Source of the DNA: Reichenbachiella versicolor | GTDB lineage: Bacteria; Bacteroidota; Bacteroidia; Cytophagales; Cyclobacteriaceae | Length of the DNA stretch: 64,000 bases | Reading direction: 5' to 3' | Assembly (NCBI RefSeq): GCF_003171675.1 | Contig: NZ_QFZQ01000007.1 | Coordinates: forward strand, 186,001 to 250,000 | Shown: piece after piece, positions 44,334-53,167 of the stretch | Position numbering within the stretch: the first letter of the stretch is position 1 | How the letters are laid out: each line of letters begins with the position of its first letter | Made by a program: the position numbers and the translations under genes | The notes under the pieces: generated by a model | What the model was told of the DNA's origin: nothing | The model's database searches: none | The model's input: the letters and a program-made list of their open reading frames with translations, nothing else

Positions 44334-44843
44334 ATGACAAGAATAGGTCTCATTTCGGATACTCATGGATATCTCGATCCTAAGGTTTTTGATTACTTCA
44401 AGGACGTTGATCAAATTTGGCATGCTGGAGATGTGGGTAATGAATCTCTGATCGAAGAATTAGGAGCTTTTAAACCAATATTGGGGGTGTACGGCAATAT
44501 AGATGGTCATAAAGTAAGAGAAATTTTCCCTGAAGATCAGAAGTTTGACTGTGAAGGAGTCAAAGTTTGGATGACACACATCGGTGGAAAACCTCCTCGC
44601 TACAATCCTCGTGTGAAGCCGCTAATCGAACGATGGCGTCCTGACTTATTCATCTGTGGACATTCGCATATTCTAGCTGTATTACCTGACCCTAAAGTGC
44701 CAGGTGTTCTTTACATAAATCCTGGCGCAGCGGGAAAACATGGTTTTCATAAAGAAAGAACTTTGATCAGGTTCTCTCTTGATGCGGGTAAAATCAAGGA
44801 TTTAGAAGTAGTAAAGCTGGGAGCTCGTGCTGCGCTGAAATAA
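44334..44843 (+). CDS. YfcE/MJ0936-type metallophosphodiesterase
   Basis: The 169-residue protein is a small calcineurin-like phosphodiesterase with all metal ligands: D9/H11 (ISDTHGY), the AGD segment (WHAGDVGN), GN in VYGNIDGH, MTHIGG and the GHSH motif. It begins MTRIGLISDTHG. Family members hydrolyse phosphodiesters such as bis-pNPP; the physiological substrate is unknown. A perfect palindrome TGAGATATAAATCTCA (44276-44291) lies about 40 bases upstream. Confidence 0.92.
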   Translation: MTRIGLISDTHGYLDPKVFDYFKDVDQIWHAGDVGNESLIEELGAFKPILGVYGNIDGHKVREIFPEDQKFDCEGVKVWMTHIGGKPPRYNPRVKPLIERWRPDLFICGHSHILAVLPDPKVPGVLYINPGAAGKHGFHKERTLIRFSLDAGKIKDLEVVKLGARAALK

Positions 44844-44850
44844 CATCTAT

Positions 44851-45114
44851 CTATTGTCCTTTACATTCTCTAAGCGCTTTGCTGAGTTCTATTATTTGTC
44901 TTTCACACTCATTGGCTTCCATACGGGCAATTTGTTGGCTTCGACTTTCTTCTGCCTTCATTTGAACGAAACGTTTTTCGGCCTCTTCGGTAGCTTGACG
45001 GTAAGAATCAGTGGATCTTTTAAGTTTTACGATTTGGTTGGCATAATAAAAAGCTAGACCACTAAATAGTAAACAAAAGCCAGATAGAATCAATATGATT
45101 ATCCTGTTATTCAT
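44851..45114 (-). CDS. Small membrane-anchored coiled-coil protein
   Basis: The 87-residue protein has one N-terminal transmembrane helix (IIILILSGFCLLFSGLAFYY) and a charged coiled coil (about 27-80; AEKRFVQMKAEESRSQQIARMEANECERQI) ending LRECKGQ. Function is unknown. It is the last of three similar genes in a row on the minus strand. Confidence 0.72.
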   Translation of the reverse strand: MNNRIIILILSGFCLLFSGLAFYYANQIVKLKRSTDSYRQATEEAEKRFVQMKAEESRSQQIARMEANECERQIIELSKALRECKGQ

Positions 45115-45230
45115 GGTGGGGGTTGAAATAGGTTTATTAAAGGCTTACAACGAATTCTGTTTGCTAAGGTTAATCTCTCATGCAAACAATCTTTAAGTGC
45201 TAGATCGAATAACTAGACTATGGGCAAAGC

Positions 45231-45482
45231 TTATTTTCCTTGACACTCTATTAGAAGTTGAGCTTTTTTTTCAGCTTCCATTTTAGCTAACCTTGCCTCG
45301 GCAGCAGCTTCTTCAGCCAGTAATTTAGCCTTCTCTGCCAACTTCTTATGCTTAATGGAATTCATATAGATTCCTTCCGACTGTGCTTTTAAGATTTCTG
45401 TCTCCTTAGCAAGTGAGATTGATTTGAATGCAAAGTATGCGTTCCCAGCGATCAGTATTCCAATAGCTATGTTCTTATACAT
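45231..45482 (-). CDS. Small membrane-anchored coiled-coil protein
   Basis: The 83-residue protein has the same layout as its neighbours: an N-terminal helix (IAIGILIAGNAYFAFKSISLA) and an Ala/Glu/Lys-rich coiled coil (KHKKLAEKAKLLAEEAAAEARLAKMEAEKKAQ) ending LLIECQGK. The C-terminal C-x-G-K/Q resembles that of 44851-45114. Its start overlaps the 3' end of the next gene by 8 bases, so the two are translationally coupled. Confidence 0.72.
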   Translation of the reverse strand: MYKNIAIGILIAGNAYFAFKSISLAKETEILKAQSEGIYMNSIKHKKLAEKAKLLAEEAAAEARLAKMEAEKKAQLLIECQGK

Positions 45483-45747
45483 TGTTAATATTATTTACAG
45501 TTTTCAAAGCCTCCTCGGCCTCTCTTTGAGATTTAATAGCTTTCGCTGCCAATTCAACTGCTTTCATTTCAGCTTCTTCTGCAGCATTTCTATGCTCTTC
45601 TGCCATTTTTGCATCATTCTCTGCTTTTAATTTAAATATTTGAGTTTCTAAATTATTTACAGCAGCTTCTTTAGCCTTGATATAGGCATAAAAGCCGAAG
45701 AACAAATTACCGAAGAGTAATACTGCTATGATAATATTCTTTTTCAT
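45475..45747 (-). CDS. Small membrane-anchored coiled-coil protein
   Basis: The 90-residue protein begins MKKNIIIAVLLFGNLFFGFYAYI (single membrane helix) and continues with an Ala/Glu/Lys-rich helix (KAEAAEMKAVELAAKAIKSQREAEEAL-like). It is first in a series of three paralogous small genes. No family is recognised. Amphipathic, highly charged coiled coils suggest oligomerisation at the membrane. Confidence 0.72.
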   Translation of the reverse strand: MKKNIIIAVLLFGNLFFGFYAYIKAKEAAVNNLETQIFKLKAENDAKMAEEHRNAAEEAEMKAVELAAKAIKSQREAEEALKTVNNINNV

Positions 45748-45785
45748 AAGTTGGTTGGTTTCATTGTTATCATAGTGTAAGATAA

Positions 45786-46664
45786 TTACTCATTGACTTG
45801 AATAGTGTAAGATGCATAATGCGTATTACCTGGAGTCAATTTTATATTTCCAGCTTTGTTTTTGAAGTGCCCATCTGCACTTTCGAAATCAGGAAGCCCA
45901 TTCCAAGGTTCAATACACACAAAATCTCCATTAGGTTTAGCCCATACTGCTAGAAATGGAAAATCATCATAATTGATAGAGATACTTGCTTTATTGGTCT
46001 TGGATTTGATTTTTACATCTGTAGATTTTAGCTCTGTGAAGATCTTAGCATCATCCTCAAATAGCTCATGAGCTAGGGGTAGCTGTTTCGCTTTTTTTAT
46101 TAATGGTTTTTCTTTCTCTCCGAGCAGTCCTGATGGTTTTAGATCAAAGACTGTTGCTTCTTCCTCGTATTCGAATTCTAAATAATAGTCATCATAGTTT
46201 TCACCTTTTTTCCAAGGTATGTTGAAAGCTGGATGTGCTCCTACTGAAAAAAGCATTGGTTCTCTATTGAGATTAACTATCTCATGAAAGATCTGAAGTT
46301 TATTCTCAAAGAGAAAGAAGCTTATTTTGAAGTCAAACTTGTAGGGATATAACTCGATTGATTCCTCATCACTCGACAGTAAGAAAGAAAGTCTTGTTTT
46401 AGTTTTATTAATCAGTTTAACTTTTGAATTATTTCTTACCAGACCGTGTCTGGGAATTTTATAAGACTCTTTATCGATTTTAGTTTTTCCTTCTTTTAGG
46501 TTTCCTATGATAGGAAATAATACGGGGGCAGAACTTCCCCAGATATCGGGATTTGCCTGCCAGATATATTCGATGTTGGTGGATTTCGACTTGATGCTAC
46601 AAAGCTCAGCGCCTTTTTCCTGTACCGCCACCGAGAATAATTCATTCTCAATATGATACTTCAC
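45786..46664 (-). CDS. Aldose 1-epimerase family protein
   Basis: The 292-residue protein is a galactose mutarotase-like enzyme of the YeaD/LACX group. Features include HGLVRNNSKVKLINK (catalytic region with His), SVGAHPAFNIPW (with second His) and CIEPWNGLPDFE near the C-terminus (with the catalytic Glu). Such enzymes interconvert anomers of hexoses or hexose-6-phosphates. It has no signal peptide and is probably cytoplasmic. Confidence 0.9.
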   Translation of the reverse strand: MKYHIENELFSVAVQEKGAELCSIKSKSTNIEYIWQANPDIWGSSAPVLFPIIGNLKEGKTKIDKESYKIPRHGLVRNNSKVKLINKTKTRLSFLLSSDEESIELYPYKFDFKISFFLFENKLQIFHEIVNLNREPMLFSVGAHPAFNIPWKKGENYDDYYLEFEYEEEATVFDLKPSGLLGEKEKPLIKKAKQLPLAHELFEDDAKIFTELKSTDVKIKSKTNKASISINYDDFPFLAVWAKPNGDFVCIEPWNGLPDFESADGHFKNKAGNIKLTPGNTHYASYTIQVNE

Positions 46665-46773
46665 TGCATACTTTTTAAACTACGGAATAATGTGCAAAGT
46701 AAACAATAAGACTAATACCTACAGTAACTAGTGATGTCTAAAAACTGATAGAAATTGAAACTGAGTAGATTAA

Positions 46774-49257
46774 CTAACTTCTCGTAATCGGAGAAGCGCA
46801 ATACTTATGAACAAGATTCAGCAGTTCGTTTGGATTGAAGGGTTTGGACAGAAAGTCATTCATGCCTGCTTCTAATATTTTATCTTGAACATTATCAAAA
46901 GTATCTGCTGATACGGCAATAATTGGAATGTTATTGATGTCAGGGCTATCTAATGATCGAATAGTCTCGGTGACTTCATAGCCATCCATTTCGGGCATCT
47001 GTAAGTCCATAAGAATCAGATCATAGTTGTCATTGAAAATGGCATTGAGAGCTAGCTTTCCTGACTCCACAGTTTCACAATTCATTCCCCATTTATTGAC
47101 AAATTTTTTGGCCATCATCAAATTGATAGTGTTGTCATCGACGATAAGAACATTTCTATTCTTGATACTTAATATTTTTTCAGACTGATCTTCCTCCATA
47201 CTGTATATACCTCCCGTAGCTTCTTCTAGTAACATGGTAAAACTAAACTTGGAACCTTCTCCTGGTTTGCTTTCTACCACTATATAACTATCAAATAGAG
47301 CTATGAGTTTCTTAGTGATCGCTAACCCTAGTCCTGTCCCTCCATACTTTCTAGTGGTATTGGCATGAGCTTGAGTGAAGCTTTCAAAGATTAACTCTTG
47401 CTTCTCTTTTGATATTCCTATTCCCGTATCCTGAACTAAAAACTCAACCTTGACTTTGCTTCCTGTCTTTTTAATCATATTGATCAAAAGCTTGACTTCT
47501 CCTTTTGGAGTGAACTTGATCGCGTTACTGATTAGGTTATTTAGAATTTGAGTCAGTCTGGCGGGGTCGCTCTTTAGGGTAGAAGGAATATTTTGGTCAA
47601 TCAATATGTTGAATTGGATCCCATTTTCGGCAGCATGAGTTTCATATGTACTCCCAATGCTTTTGGTCAATTCTCGAAGGTCGAAAGGTATATGCTCAAG
47701 CTTAATGTTACCTGATTCTACTTTGCTATAGTCAAGTATGTCATTGATTAATACTAAAAGATTTTCAGCTGAAAACTTCAGAGTCTTGAGGTTGTCCATC
47801 TGAGATTTCTTGGGGTTTTCGCTCAGTAAAAGATGCACTATACCTATTACTGCATTCATTGGGGTGCGGATCTCGTGACTCATTACTGATAAGAAATCCG
47901 ACTTGACTCTTGCGGCTTCATTAGCCTTGGCGATTGCTCGTTTGAGATCTTTGTTTTTGCTTTTGATTTTTTGTGTTCGATTGTCAATGATCTTCTCCAG
48001 CTCTTCTTTTTGCCATTGAGCTAGACTCTCATTTAACTTCAATTGATTGATTTGCCTATCGAGAGCTTTCTTCTTTTCCCCCTCGATAATCTTCTTCTTT
48101 TTATTCAGCCCAATTGAAAAGATGATAATTTCTACTACAAAGCCAAGTTGCATTATTTCAGCTGTGGAGTTTTCTGGGTCCCAAGTGAGGAGTTCAAATA
48201 TCCCTAACAATACTACTAATGTAGTCCCACCTATATAGTACTTAGCCATAGCATGCTTGGCTTGGGATATTTGATATAAGAACCACAGTACATAAGCGAA
48301 ATTACCCGCAGTAATGATCTGAATTACGATAGTAGTGGACTCGAAATTTTGAATAAAAAATAGCGAAACCACACACAGTACTATGACTATACTGTTCACT
48401 ATGAGTATGTTCCTAATATTTCTTTCAATTGTGGGTAGTTTTTTCTTTAGGTCCAGAAGACTGATGACTAATAACCAATAGCCACTAAATGTCACCAAGG
48501 GCATAGGTATAAAGTAGATGGTCAGCTGGGGGATAGATTTTAGGATGAACTCCCGTAGCATTCCGGTGAAGTAGAGAAAGATCAGCGATACGGTAAATAG
48601 GTAAATACTATAGAATAAGTACTCACGAATATTGGAGGCTCCGTATTGGAATATAGAGTAGAATATCATCAACCATAGGAATATCTGAAATGTGATATCT
48701 ACGGCATAGTGCCCAAACATATGATTGGCCCAGTTGTTTCCAGAGTATAACTGTAACTTAAATTCTGGAGAATTATGAATACCTTCTTCTATTCTGATGT
48801 AGACATCGATCTTTGACTTAGCACTGAGCATCATGGGTATATAATAGCTACCAACTTCGATCTCTTTTTCTGAGGAGGTATATAGATAACCACTTTTAGA
48901 ATGATGGATTACTTCATTGTTACTTACATAGAAGGCGTCGATATAGTCATTTTTACCTACATAGAGGAAGTAGGACATTACTCGAGGCAGGTTGTTTTCA
49001 AAGGTCAACTTGGCCCAGTAGATGTGGTCTGGCTTTAGTTTTTGCCCATCATATGCTTCCCAGTGAATTTCGGGAGCAGATAAGGCATCTTTTATATGAA
49101 TAGAATAAGATGAATCTGTCAGGATTTCAATGTAAGCGTTGAGATTGGACTTGTCGGATAGTGCTTTTTCTGGGTTGACCGTCGCTGCCGAAAGTTGAAA
49201 ACTACCCAGCAGTGCAAGAATCCCCATGAAAACAATGTGTCTATGACTTCCGATCAT
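46774..49257 (-). CDS. 7TMR-DISM hybrid sensor histidine kinase
   Basis: The 827-residue protein has a signal peptide (1-25), a 7TMR-DISMED2-type extracellular domain (about 30-175), a seven-helix 7TMR-DISM membrane domain (about 183-385), a coiled coil, and a HisKA domain with H461 (FLSVMSHEIRTPMNAVIGI). The HATPase domain (about 565-680) contains DTGIGISKEKQELIFESF and GGTGLGLAITKKL. A C-terminal receiver has D751 (LILMDLQMPEMDGYEV). The extracellular domain of this class may bind carbohydrates. No output gene is adjacent, so the phosphate acceptor is encoded elsewhere. Confidence 0.94.
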   Translation of the reverse strand: MIGSHRHIVFMGILALLGSFQLSAATVNPEKALSDKSNLNAYIEILTDSSYSIHIKDALSAPEIHWEAYDGQKLKPDHIYWAKLTFENNLPRVMSYFLYVGKNDYIDAFYVSNNEVIHHSKSGYLYTSSEKEIEVGSYYIPMMLSAKSKIDVYIRIEEGIHNSPEFKLQLYSGNNWANHMFGHYAVDITFQIFLWLMIFYSIFQYGASNIREYLFYSIYLFTVSLIFLYFTGMLREFILKSIPQLTIYFIPMPLVTFSGYWLLVISLLDLKKKLPTIERNIRNILIVNSIVIVLCVVSLFFIQNFESTTIVIQIITAGNFAYVLWFLYQISQAKHAMAKYYIGGTTLVVLLGIFELLTWDPENSTAEIMQLGFVVEIIIFSIGLNKKKKIIEGEKKKALDRQINQLKLNESLAQWQKEELEKIIDNRTQKIKSKNKDLKRAIAKANEAARVKSDFLSVMSHEIRTPMNAVIGIVHLLLSENPKKSQMDNLKTLKFSAENLLVLINDILDYSKVESGNIKLEHIPFDLRELTKSIGSTYETHAAENGIQFNILIDQNIPSTLKSDPARLTQILNNLISNAIKFTPKGEVKLLINMIKKTGSKVKVEFLVQDTGIGISKEKQELIFESFTQAHANTTRKYGGTGLGLAITKKLIALFDSYIVVESKPGEGSKFSFTMLLEEATGGIYSMEEDQSEKILSIKNRNVLIVDDNTINLMMAKKFVNKWGMNCETVESGKLALNAIFNDNYDLILMDLQMPEMDGYEVTETIRSLDSPDINNIPIIAVSADTFDNVQDKILEAGMNDFLSKPFNPNELLNLVHKYCASPITRS

Positions 49258-49469
49258 ACATTAAAATAATCAATTACTGTACAATTTAAAGAATTCGGCA
49301 AAGGGCAAAAAGTAACCATCCTTTAATCTTGGTTGATCATTCGAATAGCATGGCGGATTGTCATAAATTGCAGCGACATTCATTGTATAATCTTAGGGGA
49401 TAGAGTCAACTTGTAATATCCATACTTAAAAGAGTTTGTCTGATGATCTCCTTATAACCTTGGCTAGCG

Positions 49470-50423
49470 ATGAAGCAAATCTTTGCTTATCTACAGAAGT
49501 ATTGGAAGGCTCATTATCATTTGGGTTTCTATCTGACAACTGCCATTTTCTTGGCTGTTAGTATCTATTTCAATTACAAGTACAACTTTGAAAACGGATA
49601 CATCGATTCATTTTATAGACAGTGGACTAAGCTACCTCTGATGTCTATTACTACTATGCTGCCTTTTCTGGTGATCTGTGGCTTCATGTATGTTTTTAAC
49701 ATCAATCGTACTTGGGTTAAATCAAAGGAGTTTTGGATACTATTTTTATTAGCATTTGTTCTCATTGGATTCCAACGATCCTTCTTTCTACACTACTATT
49801 TGATAGACGATCTACCACACGCAGATAGGCTATATGGCAGAAAGATTCTGTGGTATTTGAGGCCTTACCTGACCACATTGATTCCTATATTAATATTCTA
49901 CAATATGTATGAAAAGAAGCGTGATGAGGACAATGCGTGGTATGGTCTGAAAGTAAAGGATACGGACTTTACTCCATACTTCATATTAGTGGGTGTTGTA
50001 TTTATCGGTGTCGGGCTAGGGTCATTTATTGGGGATCTTACTAGCTACTATCCTCGATTCAATAAATCTGGTGCGATAGGTTTTGCTAATGCTCACAACC
50101 TTCCTAAGTGGATGACTATTGCATTCTATGAATTGCTATATGGAGCTAATTTTCTCAATGTCGAGTTTTTCTTTCGAGGATTTCTAGTGATTGGGTTTAT
50201 GAGGGTCTTAGGTGGTCATGCGGTAATGGCTATGGTCGGGTCGTATGTGTTTTTGCATTTTGGCAAGCCTATGACTGAGTGTATATCATCAGCTTTTGGT
50301 GGCTACATTATTGGCGTTTTTGCCTATTACTCCAAGCGTATATGGGGTGGAGTTGTCTTACATATAGCCTTAGCATGGAGCATGGAATTATTTGCTTGGC
50401 TGCAAAAGATATTTGGAAGTTAA
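49470..50423 (+). CDS. CPBP family intramembrane metalloprotease (Abi/CAAX type)
   Basis: The 317-residue protein has about eight membrane helices and the CPBP motifs: NVEFFFRGFLVIGFMR (E232 and R236, with one Glu where the family usually has two), FLHFGKP (H263) and a later GGVVLHIA (H298). Members include prenyl-protein CAAX proteases and bacteriocin-immunity proteins; most bacterial ones have unknown substrates. The 157-base gap before ttcA has nothing else. Confidence 0.85.
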   Translation: MKQIFAYLQKYWKAHYHLGFYLTTAIFLAVSIYFNYKYNFENGYIDSFYRQWTKLPLMSITTMLPFLVICGFMYVFNINRTWVKSKEFWILFLLAFVLIGFQRSFFLHYYLIDDLPHADRLYGRKILWYLRPYLTTLIPILIFYNMYEKKRDEDNAWYGLKVKDTDFTPYFILVGVVFIGVGLGSFIGDLTSYYPRFNKSGAIGFANAHNLPKWMTIAFYELLYGANFLNVEFFFRGFLVIGFMRVLGGHAVMAMVGSYVFLHFGKPMTECISSAFGGYIIGVFAYYSKRIWGGVVLHIALAWSMELFAWLQKIFGS

Positions 50424-50549
50424 AGCTGGACTGAGATAAAACACTTTGGCTGTACGTCATTTAACCGCAGGGCAATAACTCATTGAGTTTAATTCCCAGC
50501 ACTTTGGGTTGTGCTAAAATAACCTCTTACTTAAATCAAGGAACTTAAC

Positions 50550-50576
50550 TTGTCTCATCTAATCCATTTAATTTTG
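50550..50576 (+). promoter_or_regulatory. Candidate ttcA promoter with near-leaderless start
   Basis: TTG (50550-50552), a 16-base spacer and TAATTTTG (50569-50576) approximate the Bacteroidota promoter. The start codon is only five bases after the -7 box, so transcription beginning about seven bases downstream would give a leaderless mRNA. Confidence 0.42.
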
Positions 50577-50580
50577 TGCT

Positions 50581-51375
50581 ATGGACGGGAAGATCAAGAG
50601 CTTAACTAAAAAGCTGAGAAGGGAAACGTGGAATGCTATGGAGGAATATGGCATGATTGGGCATGGTGACAAGATCATGGCATGTCTATCTGGTGGCAAG
50701 GATAGCTATACTATGCTGGATATGCTGCTGCATTTCAGAGACCAGTCTGATATTGATTTTCAAGTCATCGCTGTGAATCTCGACCAAAAACAACCCGGAT
50801 TTCCTGAACATATTTTGCCAGAGTACTTGTCTACTCTAGAGGTAGAGTACCATATCATAGAAAAGGATACTTACAGTATCGTCAAGGAAAAAACTCCTGA
50901 GGGTAAGACTACTTGTAGTCTTTGCTCCAGACTTCGAAGAGGTACATTGTATGAATGGGCTAAGAAACTTGGCGCCAATAAATTGGCTCTTGGTCATCAC
51001 AGAGATGATATTATAGAGACATTTTTAATGAATATGTTTTTCAGTGGCAAGCTAGAAGCGATGCCTCCTAAATATGTCACTGATGATGAAGAACTGGTTG
51101 TGTTGAGGCCTTTGGCTTTTTGCAAGGAACAGGATATAGCTACCTATGCTGATCATCGACAGTTTCCTATTATTCCTTGTAACCTATGTGGGTCGCAGCC
51201 CAATATGCAACGGCAATTGACTAAGCAGATGCTAAGAACCTGGGAAGAAAAGTATCCTGACCGGTCTTCTATTATTTTTAATAGCCTCAAGAATGTGTCT
51301 CCAACGCATTTGCTGGATAGCAAACTCAATGATTTCAAATCCTTGACTAGTATTTTACCTGATACGATAAGATGA
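50581..51375 (+). CDS. ttcA: tRNA 2-thiocytidine biosynthesis protein
   Basis: TtcA inserts sulfur at position C32 of certain tRNAs, using ATP and an Fe-S cluster. The 264-residue protein has the PP-loop (SGGKDS, residues 37-42), the CxxC pair C112/C115 ([12 protein letters not shown]) and a second CxxC at C200/C203 (PCNLCGS), all of which are needed. [22 protein letters not shown] is a strong TtcA signature. A 21-bp tandem array starts within three bases of the stop codon. Confidence 0.95.
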   Translation: MDGKIKSLTKKLRRETWNAMEEYGMIGHGDKIMACLSGGKDSYTMLDMLLHFRDQSDIDFQVIAVNLDQKQPGFPEHILPEYLSTLEVEYHIIEKDTYSIVKEKTPEGKTTCSLCSRLRRGTLYEWAKKLGANKLALGHHRDDIIETFLMNMFFSGKLEAMPPKYVTDDEELVVLRPLAFCKEQDIATYADHRQFPIIPCNLCGSQPNMQRQLTKQMLRTWEEKYPDRSSIIFNSLKNVSPTHLLDSKLNDFKSLTSILPDTIR

Positions 51376-51377
51376 TT

Positions 51378-51650
51378 TGTGCAGGCTATTGAGCTAGCTA
51401 TGCAATCCGTGGAGATAGGTATGCTGTCTTGGTAGACATCTGTGCATAGATTCAAGCATTGTGTGCAGTCTATAGAGTGGTGCATGTATAGCATCTATCA
51501 ATGTGTGCAATCGATTCAGGTATCTGTGCAGATATTTGAGCATTGTGTGCAGATAGTCAAGGTACTTGTGCAGTGTATTGAGACCTATATGAATGACTTT
51601 CAGTGTAACATGCAATGTTTTAAGAGGCTTTTGCAATGCAAAGTGAAGGA
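51378..51650. repeat. Diverged tandem array with a strict 21-bp period, 13 units
   Basis: Thirteen consecutive units of exactly 21 bp start TGTGCAG (variants TATGCAA, CATGCAA, TTTGCAA), with first bases at 51378, 51399, 51420 and so on to 51630. There are no insertions or deletions. Unit interiors vary, with GCATTG often at the end. Because 21 is a multiple of three, both strands hold open frames with a seven-residue period; neither has a convincing start and I do not call a gene. It occupies the gap between convergent ttcA and SDR genes. Confidence 0.88.
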
Positions 51651-51702
51651 GTGCTTTTGAACTTCTACAAATACTCTATAATGCTTTATGGTGCCGAGTT
51701 AC

Positions 51703-51736
51703 TAAGCACGACCCAAGTAATCTTGAGTCGTACTTA
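51703..51736 (-). terminator. Hairpin downstream of the SDR gene
   Basis: A 15-bp stem with a 4-base loop: TAAGCACGACCCAAG on the plus strand pairs with CTTGAGTCGTACTTA. The two mismatches are G-U pairs in minus-strand RNA, so it folds best as minus-strand transcript, four bases after the SDR stop. No T-run follows, so it may stabilise the 3' end rather than terminate. Confidence 0.55.
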
Positions 51737-51739
51737 CTA

Positions 51740-52663
51740 TTAATTGATAAACTTATGAATCGCTTCGTCTGCATTGATTTGGTATTGTTCATTACCCAAG
51801 TCTGAGAATATTTGTCTCTGCTCTACCAATGGCCCCGTCAGAACATTCTCTTTACTGGCGTAGAAATTGCCGCTTTTATATTCAGTATTTCCTATTCCGT
51901 CTACGAATCTCTGAGCGCCTTTGGTCAGACTATGCGACAAGCCCATCAATGGCATCAAAATTGGCATACCTACATATTTGAACATGATCTTTTGGAAAAG
52001 CGGGAGGTCGTCAAAGCCTTGTGTGCCTCTCGTACCTCCCGGACTCATTGACACGAACCTAATTTCTGGATTTTTTCTAGCCATTGATGACATCCATAAT
52101 GTCCCACCATATTTCACTACTCCATATACTTGCATTGGGTCAAAATCTTTTCCAAAGAATGATCCATCAAATACAGTTGCAAATTCTTCCGCTGAGGATG
52201 TTTTAAGGTCTGGTCTTTGCATTCCAGTTTTCTTGACACCTCTTGCGGCTTCTGAACTAGCAAAGAGCGCTACTTTCTTTAGTTTCTTAACGGCTAATAG
52301 TTCATCTACTAATACCACATGCCCCAGTAGATTAGTCGCAGTAATATTCGTAACACCGTCTTTGGTTAGTTGTCTTGGTTTCTTTCCACCAGTACCTCCA
52401 GCATTCATTATCAATGCATCCACAGGTTCATTGAGCTGATTGACTGCCTGTTTTACAGATTCAGGGTTAGAAACATCCATGATGACAATCTCAAAAATTT
52501 GTCTTCCTGTTTTTTCTTCTAATTCCTTCTTAGCTATTTCAGCTTTGGAAATATTTCTACAGGCTAGGTAGATTTTTTCTGTTTCTGGTTTTAACGCAAG
52601 TAATCTGGCGGTTTCCTTACCAATGCCTGCATTTGCACCTGTAATCAATATTGTCTTGTTCAT
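51740..52663 (-). CDS. Short-chain dehydrogenase/reductase (extended, protochlorophyllide reductase-like)
   Basis: The 307-residue protein has a TGANAGIGKETARLLA cofactor motif near its start, NAGG (IMNAGGTGGKKPRQL) in place of NNAG, and a catalytic Y-x-x-x-K in MQVYGVVKYGGTLW. It resembles the retinol dehydrogenase/protochlorophyllide reductase type of SDR. With the DUF4345 and AraC genes upstream it forms a small locus that may respond to a common signal. Confidence 0.87.
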   Translation of the reverse strand: MNKTILITGANAGIGKETARLLALKPETEKIYLACRNISKAEIAKKELEEKTGRQIFEIVIMDVSNPESVKQAVNQLNEPVDALIMNAGGTGGKKPRQLTKDGVTNITATNLLGHVVLVDELLAVKKLKKVALFASSEAARGVKKTGMQRPDLKTSSAEEFATVFDGSFFGKDFDPMQVYGVVKYGGTLWMSSMARKNPEIRFVSMSPGGTRGTQGFDDLPLFQKIMFKYVGMPILMPLMGLSHSLTKGAQRFVDGIGNTEYKSGNFYASKENVLTGPLVEQRQIFSDLGNEQYQINADEAIHKFIN

Positions 52664-52692
52664 GTCTTTAAGTTTTATACCGTGGTTTGTAT

Positions 52693-53082
52693 TTATTTTT
52701 TAGATCTGGTGAAAAGTATCACTCCTATTAGTCCAAGTACTAACTCTAGTCCTGTTGCTTTCAATAATCCATCTACTGGCATTCCGTCGAGCGCAATACT
52801 TGTCAATCGACCGATACCTATAGAGACAAAGAGTAATGCTGAAATGATACTAGATGTGTAAGTGAGCTTTTGGTTGAAGGCTCCTATAATCGTAATAAGA
52901 GCTATACCTAGGATAAGTGCTCCTGTCCCTCGAACATCATTGATCACACTGATATTACCAGCTATATCAATACCTGCACTTGCTTTCATATCCACCGGAA
53001 TGGCCAAAGTAGCTCCTCCAATGACTGTCAATAATATTCCTGAAACGATCAGGTACGTTTTTAAGGCTTTAGATTTTTGCAT
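52693..53082 (-). CDS. DUF4345 family membrane protein
   Basis: The 129-residue protein has four membrane helices, beginning LKTYLIVSGILLTVIGGATLAIP, and contains the family feature NDVRGTGALILGIALI. Family function is unknown; members are often encoded with SDRs or regulators of the AraC type, as here. It starts 85 bases downstream of the AraC gene and 29 bases before the SDR gene. Confidence 0.8.
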   Translation of the reverse strand: MQKSKALKTYLIVSGILLTVIGGATLAIPVDMKASAGIDIAGNISVINDVRGTGALILGIALITIIGAFNQKLTYTSSIISALLFVSIGIGRLTSIALDGMPVDGLLKATGLELVLGLIGVILFTRSKK

Positions 53083-53167
53083 GACTTTATTCTTTTATTG
53101 TTTGTAGAACAAAGTACGCGAGGTGGAAAGGGTTTAATTGAACAGATTAGCCCAAAGACTTCTCATT

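Noticed and set aside
51394-51636. Minus-strand frame of 80 codons with LxxLHxx heptads as a gene
   Set aside because: It begins with TTG, has no visible ribosome-binding or promoter signal, and lies wholly inside a 21-bp repeat array that continues past its stop codon. It is discussed as a finding but not called as CDS.
51442-51660. Plus-strand frame of 72 codons with a seven-residue period
   Set aside because: It is the opposite strand of the same 21-bp array; any 21-bp repeat without stops gives such frames.
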